Positions 50,529 through 59,474 of a stretch of 64,000 nucleotides of DNA are shown in pieces (positions within the stretch are counted from its first letter, which is position 1; every line of letters starts with the position of its first letter). The stretch covers positions 6,445,241-6,509,240 of the forward strand of contig NZ_JAUSQZ010000001.1 in NCBI RefSeq assembly GCF_030811555.1, read 5' to 3'. The notes under the pieces were generated by a model. That model worked only from the letters and a program-made list of their open reading frames with translations, was not told where the DNA came from and made no database searches. The position numbers and the translations under genes are program-made. Source of the DNA: Kineosporia succinea (GTDB lineage: Bacteria > Actinomycetota > Actinomycetes > Actinomycetales > Kineosporiaceae).

Positions 50529-53395
50529 CACCGTACGGACTCACGACCGAACAGCGCCACGAGCCCCTCGGCCTCGACACCCCGGTTCCCCGGCTGTCCT
50601 GGAAGCTGCGCGGTGACCGGCGGGGTGCGGCCCAGTCGGCCTACCGGATCACGGCGTCCACCGGCGACTCGCCGGTCTGGGACACCGGTGTGTGCCAGTC
50701 GTCCGACACGCTCCTGATCGAGTGGGACGGCCCGGAACTCGTTCCCTCGACGCGGTACTCGTGGCGGGTCGAGGTCTGGGACGAGACCGGTGCCCCGGCC
50801 GGGTCGGCGCAGTCGTGGTTCGAGGCCGGACTGCTGCGGCCGTCCGGGTTCACGGGTCACTGGATCACGCGGGACGCGGTGCACTCACCACCGATGGACC
50901 CGCCCGTCGACCACGACCGCACCGTGGCCACGCACGCGCTGCCGCCGCCGCTGTACCTGCGACGCTCGTTCACCCTCGACCGGGCGCCGGTGCGGGCGCG
51001 GCTCTACGCGACGGCGCACGGGGTGTACCAGCCTCGGCTGAACGGCGCGCGGGTCGGTTCGTCGGAGCTGGCGCCGGGCTGGACGGAGTACCGGAACCGG
51101 TTGCAGTACCAGACCTATGACGTGCTGCCCGGCCTGGTCGTCGGCGAGAACGTGATCGGCGCGGTGGTTGCGGACGGCTGGTGGAGCGGGTACGTCGGTT
51201 TCGACCCGCGCCGTCCGGCGCGGCACTACGGGGACGAGCCGGCGTTCCTGGCGCAGCTGGTGCTGTGGTTCGCGGACGGGTCGCGGCGAGTCGTTGCCTC
51301 GGACTCGTCGTGGCGCGAAGGGCCCGGGGCCGTTCAGTTCTCGGACCTGCTCATGGGTGAGTACGTGGATGCGCGGGCTCACGTTCCCGGCTGGGACGCG
51401 CCCGGGTTCGTGGACGCTGCGGTGGACGAGGCGGCGGACGTCGCGGGCACACCGGGTGGGTGGGGCGGGCGCAGGAGCGGGTTCCGTCCGGTCGCGGTGC
51501 TGACGGATCCGCCGGGTCCGCTGGTGGCGGAGCTCGACGAGCCGGTCCGCGTGGTACGGACGGTGTCGCCACTGTCGCCACTGTCGCCCCTGTCGCCCCT
51601 GTCGCCGCTGTCACCGCTGTCACCGCTGTCACCGGCCACCGGCACGCCCGCTCCCCCGGCCATCGCACCCGCCCCCGCACCCGCTCCCACACCGCCCCCG
51701 GCACCCGCACCGCCCCCGGCTCAACCTGCGGGCGATGGCGGTCCGTCTCCCCGGATGGGTGGGGTGCGTCAGCCGGCCAGAATCGTGGACTTCGGCCAGA
51801 ACCTCGTCGGCCGCGTCCGGCTGACCGTTCACGACGCCGCCCCCGGCACCCGGATCGTGCTGCGGCACGCCGAGATCCTCAGCGACGGCGAGCTCTACAC
51901 CGACAACCTGCGCCGGGCCGAGGCCGTCGACACGTTCGTCGCCGCCGGCGGTGCGACCGAGGTCTTCGAGCCGCTGTTCACGGTCCACGGCTTCCGGTTC
52001 GCCGAGATCAGCGGGTTCGACGGGGTGTTCGAGGCCGAGGCCCGGGTGATCCACAGCGACACCCCCTGGACCGGCAGCTTCGAGTGCTCCGACCCGACCG
52101 TGAACCAGCTCCAGTCGAACATCGCGTGGGGGCAGCGCGGCAACTGGGTGTCCGTGCCCACCGACTGTCCCCAGCGTGACGAGCGGCTGGGCTGGCTCGC
52201 CGACGCCCAGATCTTCGCCCCGACGGCCAGCCGCAACGCGGACGTCTCGGCCTTCTTCGCCCGCTGGCTGCTCGACGTGTTCGACGGCCAGGACGACGAC
52301 GGCGCCTTCCGCGACATCGCGCCGCTCCTGGGCATCGACCGCGAGGGCGCGCCGGCCTGGGGCGACGGCGGCGTGATCATCCCGTGGCACGTCTGGCGCA
52401 CGTACGGCGACCGGCGCACGCTCGAGACGGCGTTCGGGCCGATGCGGGCCTGGGTCGAGCACGTCCACCGGCACAACCCCGACCTGATCTGGCGCCACCG
52501 CGACGGCAACTCGTACGGCGACTGGCTGCAGGTCGACGCGTTCACCCCGCGGGAGGTGCTGGCCACCGCCTACTTCGCGCGGAGCGTCGAGATCACGGCC
52601 GACACCGCGGCGGTGCTCGGGGACGAGGCGAACGAGACCCGGTACCGGCACCTGCACCGGCGCGTCCGCCATGCGTTCGCCGACGCGTTCGTGGGTGCCG
52701 ACGGCACCGTGCACGGCAGGACCCAGACCGGCTACCTGCTGGCCCTCGCGCACGGGCTGCTGCCCGAGCACCTCGTCGAGGCCGCGGTCGGGCACCTGGT
52801 CGCCGACCTGAAGGCCCGCGGCTACCGGCTCACCACGGGCTTCGCCGGGGTGAGCCTGCTGTGCCCGGTGCTCACCGAGCACGGGCACGCCGACGTCGCG
52901 TACGCGCTGCTGCACCAGGACGAGTACCCGTCGTGGGGATACTCGATCCGTCACGGCGCGACCACGATCTGGGAACGCTGGGACGGATGGACCGACCACG
53001 CCGGATTCCAGTCGGCGTCGATGAACTCGTTCAACCACTACAGCCTGGGCAGCATCGGCGACTGGCTGTTCGGGCGGGTCGCGGGGATCGGCCAGACCGC
53101 TGCCTCCACCGCCTATTCCGAGCTCGAGCTGCGGCCCACCCCGGGCGGACGGCTCACCTGGGCACGGGCGAGTCAGGAGACGGCCCGGGGCACGGTCGCG
53201 TGCGGCTGGGCGCTCGAGGGCGGCCGGATCACGGTGGACGTGACGGTCCCGCCCGGGGTGAGCGCGGTCCTGACCGTCCCGACCACCGACCCGGCGAGCG
53301 TCAGGACCGAGGGGACCGACGCGTCCCTGATTCATGAAAGTGGCATCTACAGACTGACATCCGGCACCTACAGCTTCACCGCACTTCTCAGCTGA
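50525..53395 (+). CDS. GH78 alpha-L-rhamnosidase with a low-complexity insert
   Basis: A 956-residue glycosidase that releases terminal alpha-L-rhamnose. The N-terminal fibronectin-like and jelly-roll domains (HEPLGLDTPVPRLSWKLRG, YLRRSFTL, VYQPRLNG, GWTEYRNRLQYQTYDV) span residues 1-340. A Ser-Pro-Leu repeat and Pro/Ala-rich run occupy about 347-414. Then RIVDFGQNLVGRV, and the (alpha/alpha)6 catalytic domain with CPQRDERLGWLADAQ (acid Glu), NSYGDWL and TTIWERWDGW (base Glu). No signal peptide is present, so it acts in the cytoplasm on imported rhamnosides. The insert is not normal for the family and falls just before a conserved strand, so it is probably a surface loop. Confidence 0.94.
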   Translation: MTPYGLTTEQRHEPLGLDTPVPRLSWKLRGDRRGAAQSAYRITASTGDSPVWDTGVCQSSDTLLIEWDGPELVPSTRYSWRVEVWDETGAPAGSAQSWFEAGLLRPSGFTGHWITRDAVHSPPMDPPVDHDRTVATHALPPPLYLRRSFTLDRAPVRARLYATAHGVYQPRLNGARVGSSELAPGWTEYRNRLQYQTYDVLPGLVVGENVIGAVVADGWWSGYVGFDPRRPARHYGDEPAFLAQLVLWFADGSRRVVASDSSWREGPGAVQFSDLLMGEYVDARAHVPGWDAPGFVDAAVDEAADVAGTPGGWGGRRSGFRPVAVLTDPPGPLVAELDEPVRVVRTVSPLSPLSPLSPLSPLSPLSPLSPATGTPAPPAIAPAPAPAPTPPPAPAPPPAQPAGDGGPSPRMGGVRQPARIVDFGQNLVGRVRLTVHDAAPGTRIVLRHAEILSDGELYTDNLRRAEAVDTFVAAGGATEVFEPLFTVHGFRFAEISGFDGVFEAEARVIHSDTPWTGSFECSDPTVNQLQSNIAWGQRGNWVSVPTDCPQRDERLGWLADAQIFAPTASRNADVSAFFARWLLDVFDGQDDDGAFRDIAPLLGIDREGAPAWGDGGVIIPWHVWRTYGDRRTLETAFGPMRAWVEHVHRHNPDLIWRHRDGNSYGDWLQVDAFTPREVLATAYFARSVEITADTAAVLGDEANETRYRHLHRRVRHAFADAFVGADGTVHGRTQTGYLLALAHGLLPEHLVEAAVGHLVADLKARGYRLTTGFAGVSLLCPVLTEHGHADVAYALLHQDEYPSWGYSIRHGATTIWERWDGWTDHAGFQSASMNSFNHYSLGSIGDWLFGRVAGIGQTAASTAYSELELRPTPGGRLTWARASQETARGTVACGWALEGGRITVDVTVPPGVSAVLTVPTTDPASVRTEGTDASLIHESGIYRLTSGTYSFTALLS
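51564..51635 (+). repeat. 9-bp in-frame tandem repeat, 8 units, inside the rhamnosidase gene
   Basis: Variants of TGTCGCCAC/TGTCACCGC are repeated eight times and encode Ser-Pro-Leu. They are followed by a further Pro/Ala-coding GC-rich stretch to about 51765. Confidence 0.95.
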
Positions 53396-53420
53396 CAACG
53401 ACGTCCCGGCGGGAGAAACC

Positions 53421-54680
53421 ATGAAGCACCGAGCACTGATCGCCGTCACCACGAGCGCGTTACTGCTCTCGGCGTGCGCGGGTGGCACCAAGGCCGCGTC
53501 CGACGACGACGCCGGCGGCACGACCCTGAGCGTGGCGAGCGTCGACCAGGGCTCGATCGAGCCGGTGGTGAAGGCGTTCGAGGCGGCGAACCCGGGGGTG
53601 AAGGTCAACCTGACGACGAGCAGCGCGGATCAGTACCAGCAGCAGATCCGTACGCAGCTGGCCTCGGGCACGGCGCCGGACGTGATGAGCGTGTGGCCGG
53701 GCAACGGCAATCCGGGGGCGACCTACGTGCTGGCGAAACCGGGTTACCTGCTCGATCTTTCCGATCAGCCCTGGGCCGGGAAGTACCCGGAGGCGCTGAA
53801 GAAGGTGACGCAGTACGACGGCAGGACGTACAACGCGGTGTACGGGCTGAACGCGATCGGGGCCGTGTACAACGTGGAGGCGCTGGAGAAGTCGGGGCTG
53901 ACGGCGCCGGGGACGTGGTCGCAGGTGCTGCCGTTCTGCGAGGCGGCCGCCGCGAAGGGCACGCCGGCGTACGCGCTGGGGATCCAGGACAACTGGGTGA
54001 CGCAGCTGGTGCTGTACTCGCTGGTGGCGAGCACGCTGTACCCGGACGACCCGGAGTTCGACACGAGGATGGCGGCCGGTCAGGCCACGTTCAGCGGGTC
54101 GGCGTGGGAGGCGGCCCTGCAGAAGTACCAGCAGATGGACGAGGCGGGCTGCTTCCAGAAGAACGGCCTGGGAACCAGTTACGAGGCGTCACAGGCGCTC
54201 GCGGCCAGTGGCAGGACGCTGGGGATCGTGCAGGGCAACTGGGTGGTGGCGCTGCTGAAGGAGAAGAACCCGGACGCGTCGTTCACGTTCAGGCCGCTGC
54301 CGGCGGTCGACTCCGCGGACGACGTGCTGATCCCGGCGGCCGCGGGGGCGGGGTACGGGGTGAACGCGAAGACGGCGAACCGGGAGCTGGCGCTGAAGTT
54401 CATCAGCTTCGTGATGGCGCCGGAGGGGATGAAGACGTTCGTGGAGACACAGGGCGGTCTGCCGGCGCTGCCGGACAGCGGGGCGAAGGTCGACCCGGCG
54501 CTGGAGGAGGTGGCGACGTACATCACCGGTGACCGGACGGTGCCGTTCATGGACCAGCTGTGGCCGAACCCGAAGGTGCAGCAGACGATGCTGAGCGGGC
54601 TGCAGGAGATCTTCAGCGGGCAGAGCACGGGCAAGGAGATGTTCGCGGCGATGGACGCCGACTATGCGGCCGGGGAATAG
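53421..54680 (+). CDS. Sugar ABC transporter substrate-binding lipoprotein (rhamnoside operon)
   Basis: A 419-residue family-1 solute-binding protein. The lipobox Cys is at residue 19 (LLLSACAGG). The mature N-terminus reads TLSVASVDQGSIEPVVKAFE with AANPGVKVNLTT, and the C-terminal lobe has GYGVNAKTANRELALKFISF. A GGCGGGAGAAACC ribosome-binding region precedes ATG. It lies 25 bases after the rhamnosidase, so the binding protein is the last gene of its operon rather than the first. Confidence 0.94.
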   Translation: MKHRALIAVTTSALLLSACAGGTKAASDDDAGGTTLSVASVDQGSIEPVVKAFEAANPGVKVNLTTSSADQYQQQIRTQLASGTAPDVMSVWPGNGNPGATYVLAKPGYLLDLSDQPWAGKYPEALKKVTQYDGRTYNAVYGLNAIGAVYNVEALEKSGLTAPGTWSQVLPFCEAAAAKGTPAYALGIQDNWVTQLVLYSLVASTLYPDDPEFDTRMAAGQATFSGSAWEAALQKYQQMDEAGCFQKNGLGTSYEASQALAASGRTLGIVQGNWVVALLKEKNPDASFTFRPLPAVDSADDVLIPAAAGAGYGVNAKTANRELALKFISFVMAPEGMKTFVETQGGLPALPDSGAKVDPALEEVATYITGDRTVPFMDQLWPNPKVQQTMLSGLQEIFSGQSTGKEMFAAMDADYAAGE

Positions 54681-54810
54681 TTTTCACGACTGCCCGTGAC
54701 CGGGCGATGACCAGTTCCGGAAGATTCCTGTCGGTTTCCTGGGCGATTTGCGCCAGCGGGCGTAAGTGTGACGAAATGTCCCCGCCGCCCACTGAGATCG
54801 AGGGAATTCG

Positions 54811-55407
54811 ATGGCTCCGCAGCACGGTAAGTCGCTCGTCGCACTCCTCGGGGTGACCGGTCTCCTCGGTGTCGGCCTGCTCGCCACGCGGGGGCTCGTC
54901 GACGGCGCGGCGGCCGGTGACGCGAGCGTGGTGGCGGCGGTGATGAGCCCGGTGGCGGCGGATCCGGCGGCGGACGTGGCCGAGGGCACCCCGCAGTGCT
55001 CGCTGCTGACGTTCGCGGAGATCACGTCGGTGACGGGTGGTGAGGTCGGGTACGACCCCGACCCGGACTCGTTCTACGGCGACGTGTGCTGGTGGCGGAT
55101 CTCGGACTCGCAGCAGGTGCCGCCGGGCACGCTGCTGAGCGTGGCGCAGACGCAGGGTGTGCAGGTGAAGGCGTTCACGGCGTACGCCGACCAGGCGGTG
55201 CGCAGCGGTGACGCGACGCGGCTGAGCGGTCTGGGTGAACAGGCGATCGTGAACGAGGACGGCGAGGTCGAGGTGTTCGCCGACGGCAGCTCGTACCGGG
55301 TGGGTTTCACGATCGACGGGTCGCGGCCGCCGGTGGCGCAGCTGCGGGCGATGCAGGAAGACCTGGCGCGGGAGTTCGTGCCCGCGGCGAACGGTTCGGA
55401 CGCGTAG
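54811..55407 (+). CDS. Secreted small protein, DUF3558-like (tentative)
   Basis: A 198-residue protein with an N-terminal membrane/signal segment (LVALLGVTGLLGVGLLATRG) but no lipobox. The mature part has paired cysteines in CSLLTFAEITSVTGGEV and GDVCWWRISD and ends in a beta-rich region. The C-LL-x-E ... C-W arrangement recalls DUF3558 lipoproteins of actinomycetes, but the match is by eye. ATG at 54811 has GAGGGA upstream. It is convergent with the GGDEF-EAL gene, 11 bases apart. Confidence 0.72.
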   Translation: MAPQHGKSLVALLGVTGLLGVGLLATRGLVDGAAAGDASVVAAVMSPVAADPAADVAEGTPQCSLLTFAEITSVTGGEVGYDPDPDSFYGDVCWWRISDSQQVPPGTLLSVAQTQGVQVKAFTAYADQAVRSGDATRLSGLGEQAIVNEDGEVEVFADGSSYRVGFTIDGSRPPVAQLRAMQEDLAREFVPAANGSDA

Positions 55408-55418
55408 GGCTTCTCGCC

Positions 55419-57629
55419 TCAGACGCTCAGCGGTTTCTGCGCGGCCAGCCAGGTGTGCAGGTCGGCGGCGGGCAGGGGCCGGGACATCAGGTAGCCCTGG
55501 ATCAGGTCGCAGTGGTGTTCCTGGAGCCAGGCCAGTTCGGCCTCGGTCTCGACACCCTCGGCGACCACGGAAAGTCCCAGCCGGTGGGCCATCTCGATGG
55601 TGCTGTCGACGATGACGCCGGTGCGCGGGTCGGTGCTGAGGCGGCTGGTGAAGGCGCGGTCGATCTTCAGGGTCGAGACCGGCAGGTCGTGCAGGTAGGC
55701 CATGCTGGAGTAGCCGGTGCCGAAGTCGTCGACGAGCAGCTCGAACCCCTCCTCGCGCACGGCCAGCAGGAAGTCGCCGGCGCGGCCGTGGCTGTCGACG
55801 AGCAGTGACTCGGTGATCTCGATCTTGACGGCGTGCACGGGCAGGGCGTGCTCGTGCAGGCGCTCGAGCAGTTCCTGTTCCAGGAGCCCGTCGAGCAGGT
55901 CGCTGGCCGAGAGGTTGACCGAGACCGCGATGTCGTGGCCCAGTTCCCGCAGGATCGCGGCCTCCTCGAAGGCCAGGTCGAGCACGGTGCGGGTGAGCTG
56001 AGGCATGAGCCCGGCGTGCTCGGCCAGGGGCAGGAACACGTCGGGCGGCACGAAGCCGCGTTCGGCGTCGGTCCAGCGCACCAGCGCCTCGACCGAGCGC
56101 GGCAGGCGGGTGTGGGCGTCGACGATCGGCTGGAACGCGAGGGTGAGCCGGCCGCGGTCGAGGGCCAGGCGCAGGGCCTCGACGGTGGCCAGGCGGTCCC
56201 AGGCGGAGCTGTGCTGGGTGTCGTCGTAGACCTCGAACCCGCTGCGGGCGGTCTTGGCCCGGTACATGGCCATGTCGGCCTCGGCCAGGGCGCGGCCGAC
56301 CTGGGTGCCGGCGGCGATCGCGGTGATGCCCATGCTGGCGCCGACGTGCAGCAGGGTGCCGGTGATCGTGAAGGGTTCCTCCAGGGCCGCGGTCAGGTCG
56401 GCGGCGACCCGGGCGGCCTCGTCGCGACTGGCGCCGGGCAGGTAGATGGCGAACTCGTCGCCGCCCAGGCGGGCGATGACCCCGGTCCCGGGCACCCGGT
56501 CGCTGAACCGGGCGGCGACCTGACGCAGGAGCTCGTCACCGACCTGGTGACCGAGGGCGTCGTTGATCTCCTTGAACCGGTCGAGGTCGATGATCATGAC
56601 GGAGCCGGACTCGGTGCCCTCCTCGAGCAGGTCGTACAGGGCGCGGCGGTTGGGCAGGCCGGTGAGGCTGTCGGTGCGGGCCAGGCGGCGCTGGTCGGAC
56701 AGCGCGACGACCTCGCGCATGGCCAGGGCGGTGCGGACGGCGAGCGCGGTCAGGGAGGCCAGGGCCAGGACGACGGCGAGAGGTGCGCTGGCCAGTGAGC
56801 CGAGGGCCAGGACGGCGACGGGCGGCAGGCCGCTGAGCACGGGGATCAGGAACTCCCGGCCGCGCACCCGGGGCTGCTGGGGCTCGACGGCCGTGGGCCG
56901 CACCGCGGCGAGGGCGATGAAGGCGTCGGCGACCAGGTACGAGGCGTCGTTCCAGCCGCCGTGGTAGAAGGTGCCGTCGACCAGGAGCAGCAGGTACCAG
57001 GTGTCGGCCACGGCGAAGACGAGGAAGCCGGCGGCGAGCATCACCCAGGCCGGCTGCCGCCAGGCGGCGAGCGCGACCATGGCGCCGACCGCGGCCGCGG
57101 CCAGGCCGAGGTCGACGAGCGGGTAGGCGAAGTTGGTGACGATCTCGGCGAGAGTGCCCTGGGTGGCGGCCCGCTCGATGGTCGGGAAGAAGATCAGGGC
57201 GGCGACCGAGGCGACGCCCAGGCCGGCGACCAGGCCGTCCAGCAGGAGGGAGACGCGGCGCCCGAGCCGGGCGCGCACCATCAGCCAGATGCCGATCATC
57301 GACAGCGGGGCCAGGCCGAGCCAGAGCCCGTCGGACAGGCTCGGGTAGGGCGTGTCCGCGCGGGGCTCGTAGACCAGCTGCCACAACAGGGTGCCCAGGG
57401 AGTACGAGCCCAGGCCGGCGGAGAAGAAGGCCCAGGCCAGGCGGTCGCCGGGGACCAGGGCCGCGCGCAGGCCGCAGACCAGGGCGGATCCGGCGAAGAC
57501 GCCCTGCGGGAGCACGACCAGGGCGAAGGAGCCGAGGCTCACGCGCCCGGCCTCGCTGAGCGCGACCAGGACGCAGTAGGCGAGCAGGGTCGCGACGACG
57601 GCAGCACACACCGTGCGCACCGCGCGCAT
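55419..57629 (-). CDS. Second membrane GGDEF-EAL cyclic-di-GMP enzyme
   Basis: A 736-residue protein. Nine or so membrane segments occupy residues 1-300 and show the same overall plan as the GGDEF-EAL protein at 35.6 kb but different sequence. The GGDEF domain carries TDSLTGLPNRRAL and RLGGDEFAIY near 388; the EAL domain carries VEALVRW near 512, KIEITESLLVD, DDFGTGYSS and VAEGVETEAEL. Both catalytic motifs are intact. ATG at 57629 precedes an Arg-rich start and the first membrane helix. Signal and output are unknown. Confidence 0.95.
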   Translation of the reverse strand: MRAVRTVCAAVVATLLAYCVLVALSEAGRVSLGSFALVVLPQGVFAGSALVCGLRAALVPGDRLAWAFFSAGLGSYSLGTLLWQLVYEPRADTPYPSLSDGLWLGLAPLSMIGIWLMVRARLGRRVSLLLDGLVAGLGVASVAALIFFPTIERAATQGTLAEIVTNFAYPLVDLGLAAAAVGAMVALAAWRQPAWVMLAAGFLVFAVADTWYLLLLVDGTFYHGGWNDASYLVADAFIALAAVRPTAVEPQQPRVRGREFLIPVLSGLPPVAVLALGSLASAPLAVVLALASLTALAVRTALAMREVVALSDQRRLARTDSLTGLPNRRALYDLLEEGTESGSVMIIDLDRFKEINDALGHQVGDELLRQVAARFSDRVPGTGVIARLGGDEFAIYLPGASRDEAARVAADLTAALEEPFTITGTLLHVGASMGITAIAAGTQVGRALAEADMAMYRAKTARSGFEVYDDTQHSSAWDRLATVEALRLALDRGRLTLAFQPIVDAHTRLPRSVEALVRWTDAERGFVPPDVFLPLAEHAGLMPQLTRTVLDLAFEEAAILRELGHDIAVSVNLSASDLLDGLLEQELLERLHEHALPVHAVKIEITESLLVDSHGRAGDFLLAVREEGFELLVDDFGTGYSSMAYLHDLPVSTLKIDRAFTSRLSTDPRTGVIVDSTIEMAHRLGLSVVAEGVETEAELAWLQEHHCDLIQGYLMSRPLPAADLHTWLAAQKPLSV

Positions 57630-57739
57630 GGATCCCCCTTCCGCCGCCGTCGCAAGCTATCGGCGGACGGGGGCGGGAACTTGACGTGGACCAGGCCCGG
57701 GGGTGCAGTCCCGGGCCCGGTCCACGGGTTCCGAGGGGT

Positions 57740-59407
57740 TTATCCGAAATCGCTGTAGGCGACGATCGTCTTGCTGGTGAACACGCTCACGGCGTCCTTG
57801 AAGGTGTGCTGGTCGGGGGTGAACACGACCTGGTAGACGCCCTGCGGGAGGGGAGGGAGGTCGACGGTGGCGGAGCGTCCCTTCTCGTCCAGGGTGATGT
57901 CGGTCAGGGGGACGTCGCGGCCGGTGTCGTCGCCGGCGGCGACCGGGTGCAGCCGCCAGTCGCCGCTCAGGCCCACCCCGGTGAAGCGGACCGTGCCGCC
58001 GGCCGTGGGCAGGACGGTGCGGCTCGTCGCGGTGATCGCGGCCGCGTAGCTGACCGGGATCGGCGGGGACGCGACACCGTGGCGCGAGAGCACGATCTGG
58101 GCGACGGATCCGGGCGGGCCGGGTGGGAGGGTGGCCTGCACGGTGGTCTCGCTCAGCCACTTCAGGGGCAGCGGGCGTTCCTCGACGCGGGCGGTCACCT
58201 TGCGCCCGATCATGTCGGCGGTGCTGATGCCCACGTCGGTGGTGCGCAGGACGACCGGCCCGCCGATGCCGAGGATCTCCTTGGTCTGGCTGCGGCCGGG
58301 CACCGGGGTGACGGCCATCAGGCCCTCGCGGGGCAGGCCGTCGTCGGTCTCGCCCATGCCGGTGCGCAGCACGACGCGGTGCGGGCCGGCGGTCAGGGCC
58401 GGCACGACGCACACGACCGCGGTCTGGCGCACCGAGGTGACGCGGCAGGGCACGTCCTCGCCGCCGTCCTCCGGGCGCAGCAGCACCGCGCCGGGGCGGT
58501 TGATGTTGACCGAGCCGAGGTTGCTCCCGTGGATGGTGATCTCGGTGCCGCCCTCGGTGCTGACGCCGCTGCCCGAGAGCCGGGACACCCGCGGCGCCAG
58601 GTAGATCACGTCGAGCTTGGACGCCGGGGACAGCGGCGCGAACGACGAGCCGTCGATCGGGTCGAACTCGACCTTCCAGGTGCCGGGGCGGCCCGGGACG
58701 TCGGCGGGCAGGTTCACGAAGACCTGGCTGTCGCGGGCCACGAACACGCCGCCGCGCACCGCGTTGTCGAGGTCCTCGCGGAACCCGACGAACGGCAGCT
58801 CGAGCGTGTTCTCGCCGTCCGGGGAGGTCAGGCGCCAGTTCTGGGTGCGGGACAGGCCGGTGCCGATGATCGTGCCGGAGCGCTCGCCGTGGGCCGGGTC
58901 GGTCACCCAGGTGGCGTTGGTGACCTTGCCCAGGTACGAGACGGTGACGACGCCGACGACCTGCCCGTCGCGGCGGATCTCGAGCGTGGCGTCGGTGCCG
59001 CCCTCACCGGCCGGCAGCGCCACCTTCATCCGGTTGCTGCTGCTCCAGGTCGGGATGATGTTGCGGAACCCGTTGTGCGTGACGATGAACCGGTTGAGCC
59101 GGAACTCGCTGGCGTTCATCCCCAGCGGGATGCGGCTGTTCAGGGTCAGGGCCGAGTTGCCCACGGCCGGCTGCTCGTTGGACCCGGCGACGGTGAAGGT
59201 GCCGCGCTTGCCGTGGTGCTCGTCCTTCTCGTCGGCCCTCTCACCGGCCTGCCCACCCTCACGGGCCCCGGGAAGCCGGTCGAGCGCGTCCTGCGAGGTG
59301 GCGAAGGAATCCACGAGGTCGGAGGTCAAAGTACGCAACCTTTCGTCACCGTCAGCGGCTTCCCCCGAGGACTTCCCCCGGTAGCCGGTCGAACCACTAC
59401 CGATCAC
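57740..59407 (-). CDS. Large protein with IPT/TIG-like beta-sandwich domains
   Basis: About 555 residues, mostly beta. A charged N-terminus (to about 75, with GGQAGERADEKDEHHGKRG) precedes repeated immunoglobulin-like units. The clearest IPT/TIG match is PRVSRLSGSGVSTEGGTEIT, IHGSNLG, and CRVTSVRQTAVVCVVPAL. A second, similar unit is TVLPTAGGTVRFTGVGLSG. There is no signal peptide or membrane segment from the chosen start, odd for a family that is usually extracellular. GTG at 59407 is uncertain: no clear ribosome-binding site precedes it, and a later TTG near 59326 is possible. No close family is recognised; the KAP-type NTPase gene lies upstream on the same strand, 68 bases away. Confidence 0.7.
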   Translation of the reverse strand: MIGSGSTGYRGKSSGEAADGDERLRTLTSDLVDSFATSQDALDRLPGAREGGQAGERADEKDEHHGKRGTFTVAGSNEQPAVGNSALTLNSRIPLGMNASEFRLNRFIVTHNGFRNIIPTWSSSNRMKVALPAGEGGTDATLEIRRDGQVVGVVTVSYLGKVTNATWVTDPAHGERSGTIIGTGLSRTQNWRLTSPDGENTLELPFVGFREDLDNAVRGGVFVARDSQVFVNLPADVPGRPGTWKVEFDPIDGSSFAPLSPASKLDVIYLAPRVSRLSGSGVSTEGGTEITIHGSNLGSVNINRPGAVLLRPEDGGEDVPCRVTSVRQTAVVCVVPALTAGPHRVVLRTGMGETDDGLPREGLMAVTPVPGRSQTKEILGIGGPVVLRTTDVGISTADMIGRKVTARVEERPLPLKWLSETTVQATLPPGPPGSVAQIVLSRHGVASPPIPVSYAAAITATSRTVLPTAGGTVRFTGVGLSGDWRLHPVAAGDDTGRDVPLTDITLDEKGRSATVDLPPLPQGVYQVVFTPDQHTFKDAVSVFTSKTIVAYSDFG

Positions 59408-59418
59408 CAATAGTGATC
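59402..59418. promoter_or_regulatory. Palindrome at the TIG-like gene start
   Basis: GATCAC-caata-GTGATC is a perfect 6+6 inverted repeat overlapping the proposed start codon, in a short AT-richer stretch between two minus-strand genes. It could be an operator or a hairpin masking translation start. Confidence 0.4.
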
Positions 59419-59474
59419 ATCGAGTGCATTTCCGTGAACGGCTGGACGAGTGAAGTGCTGAGGCAAAACAGAGC

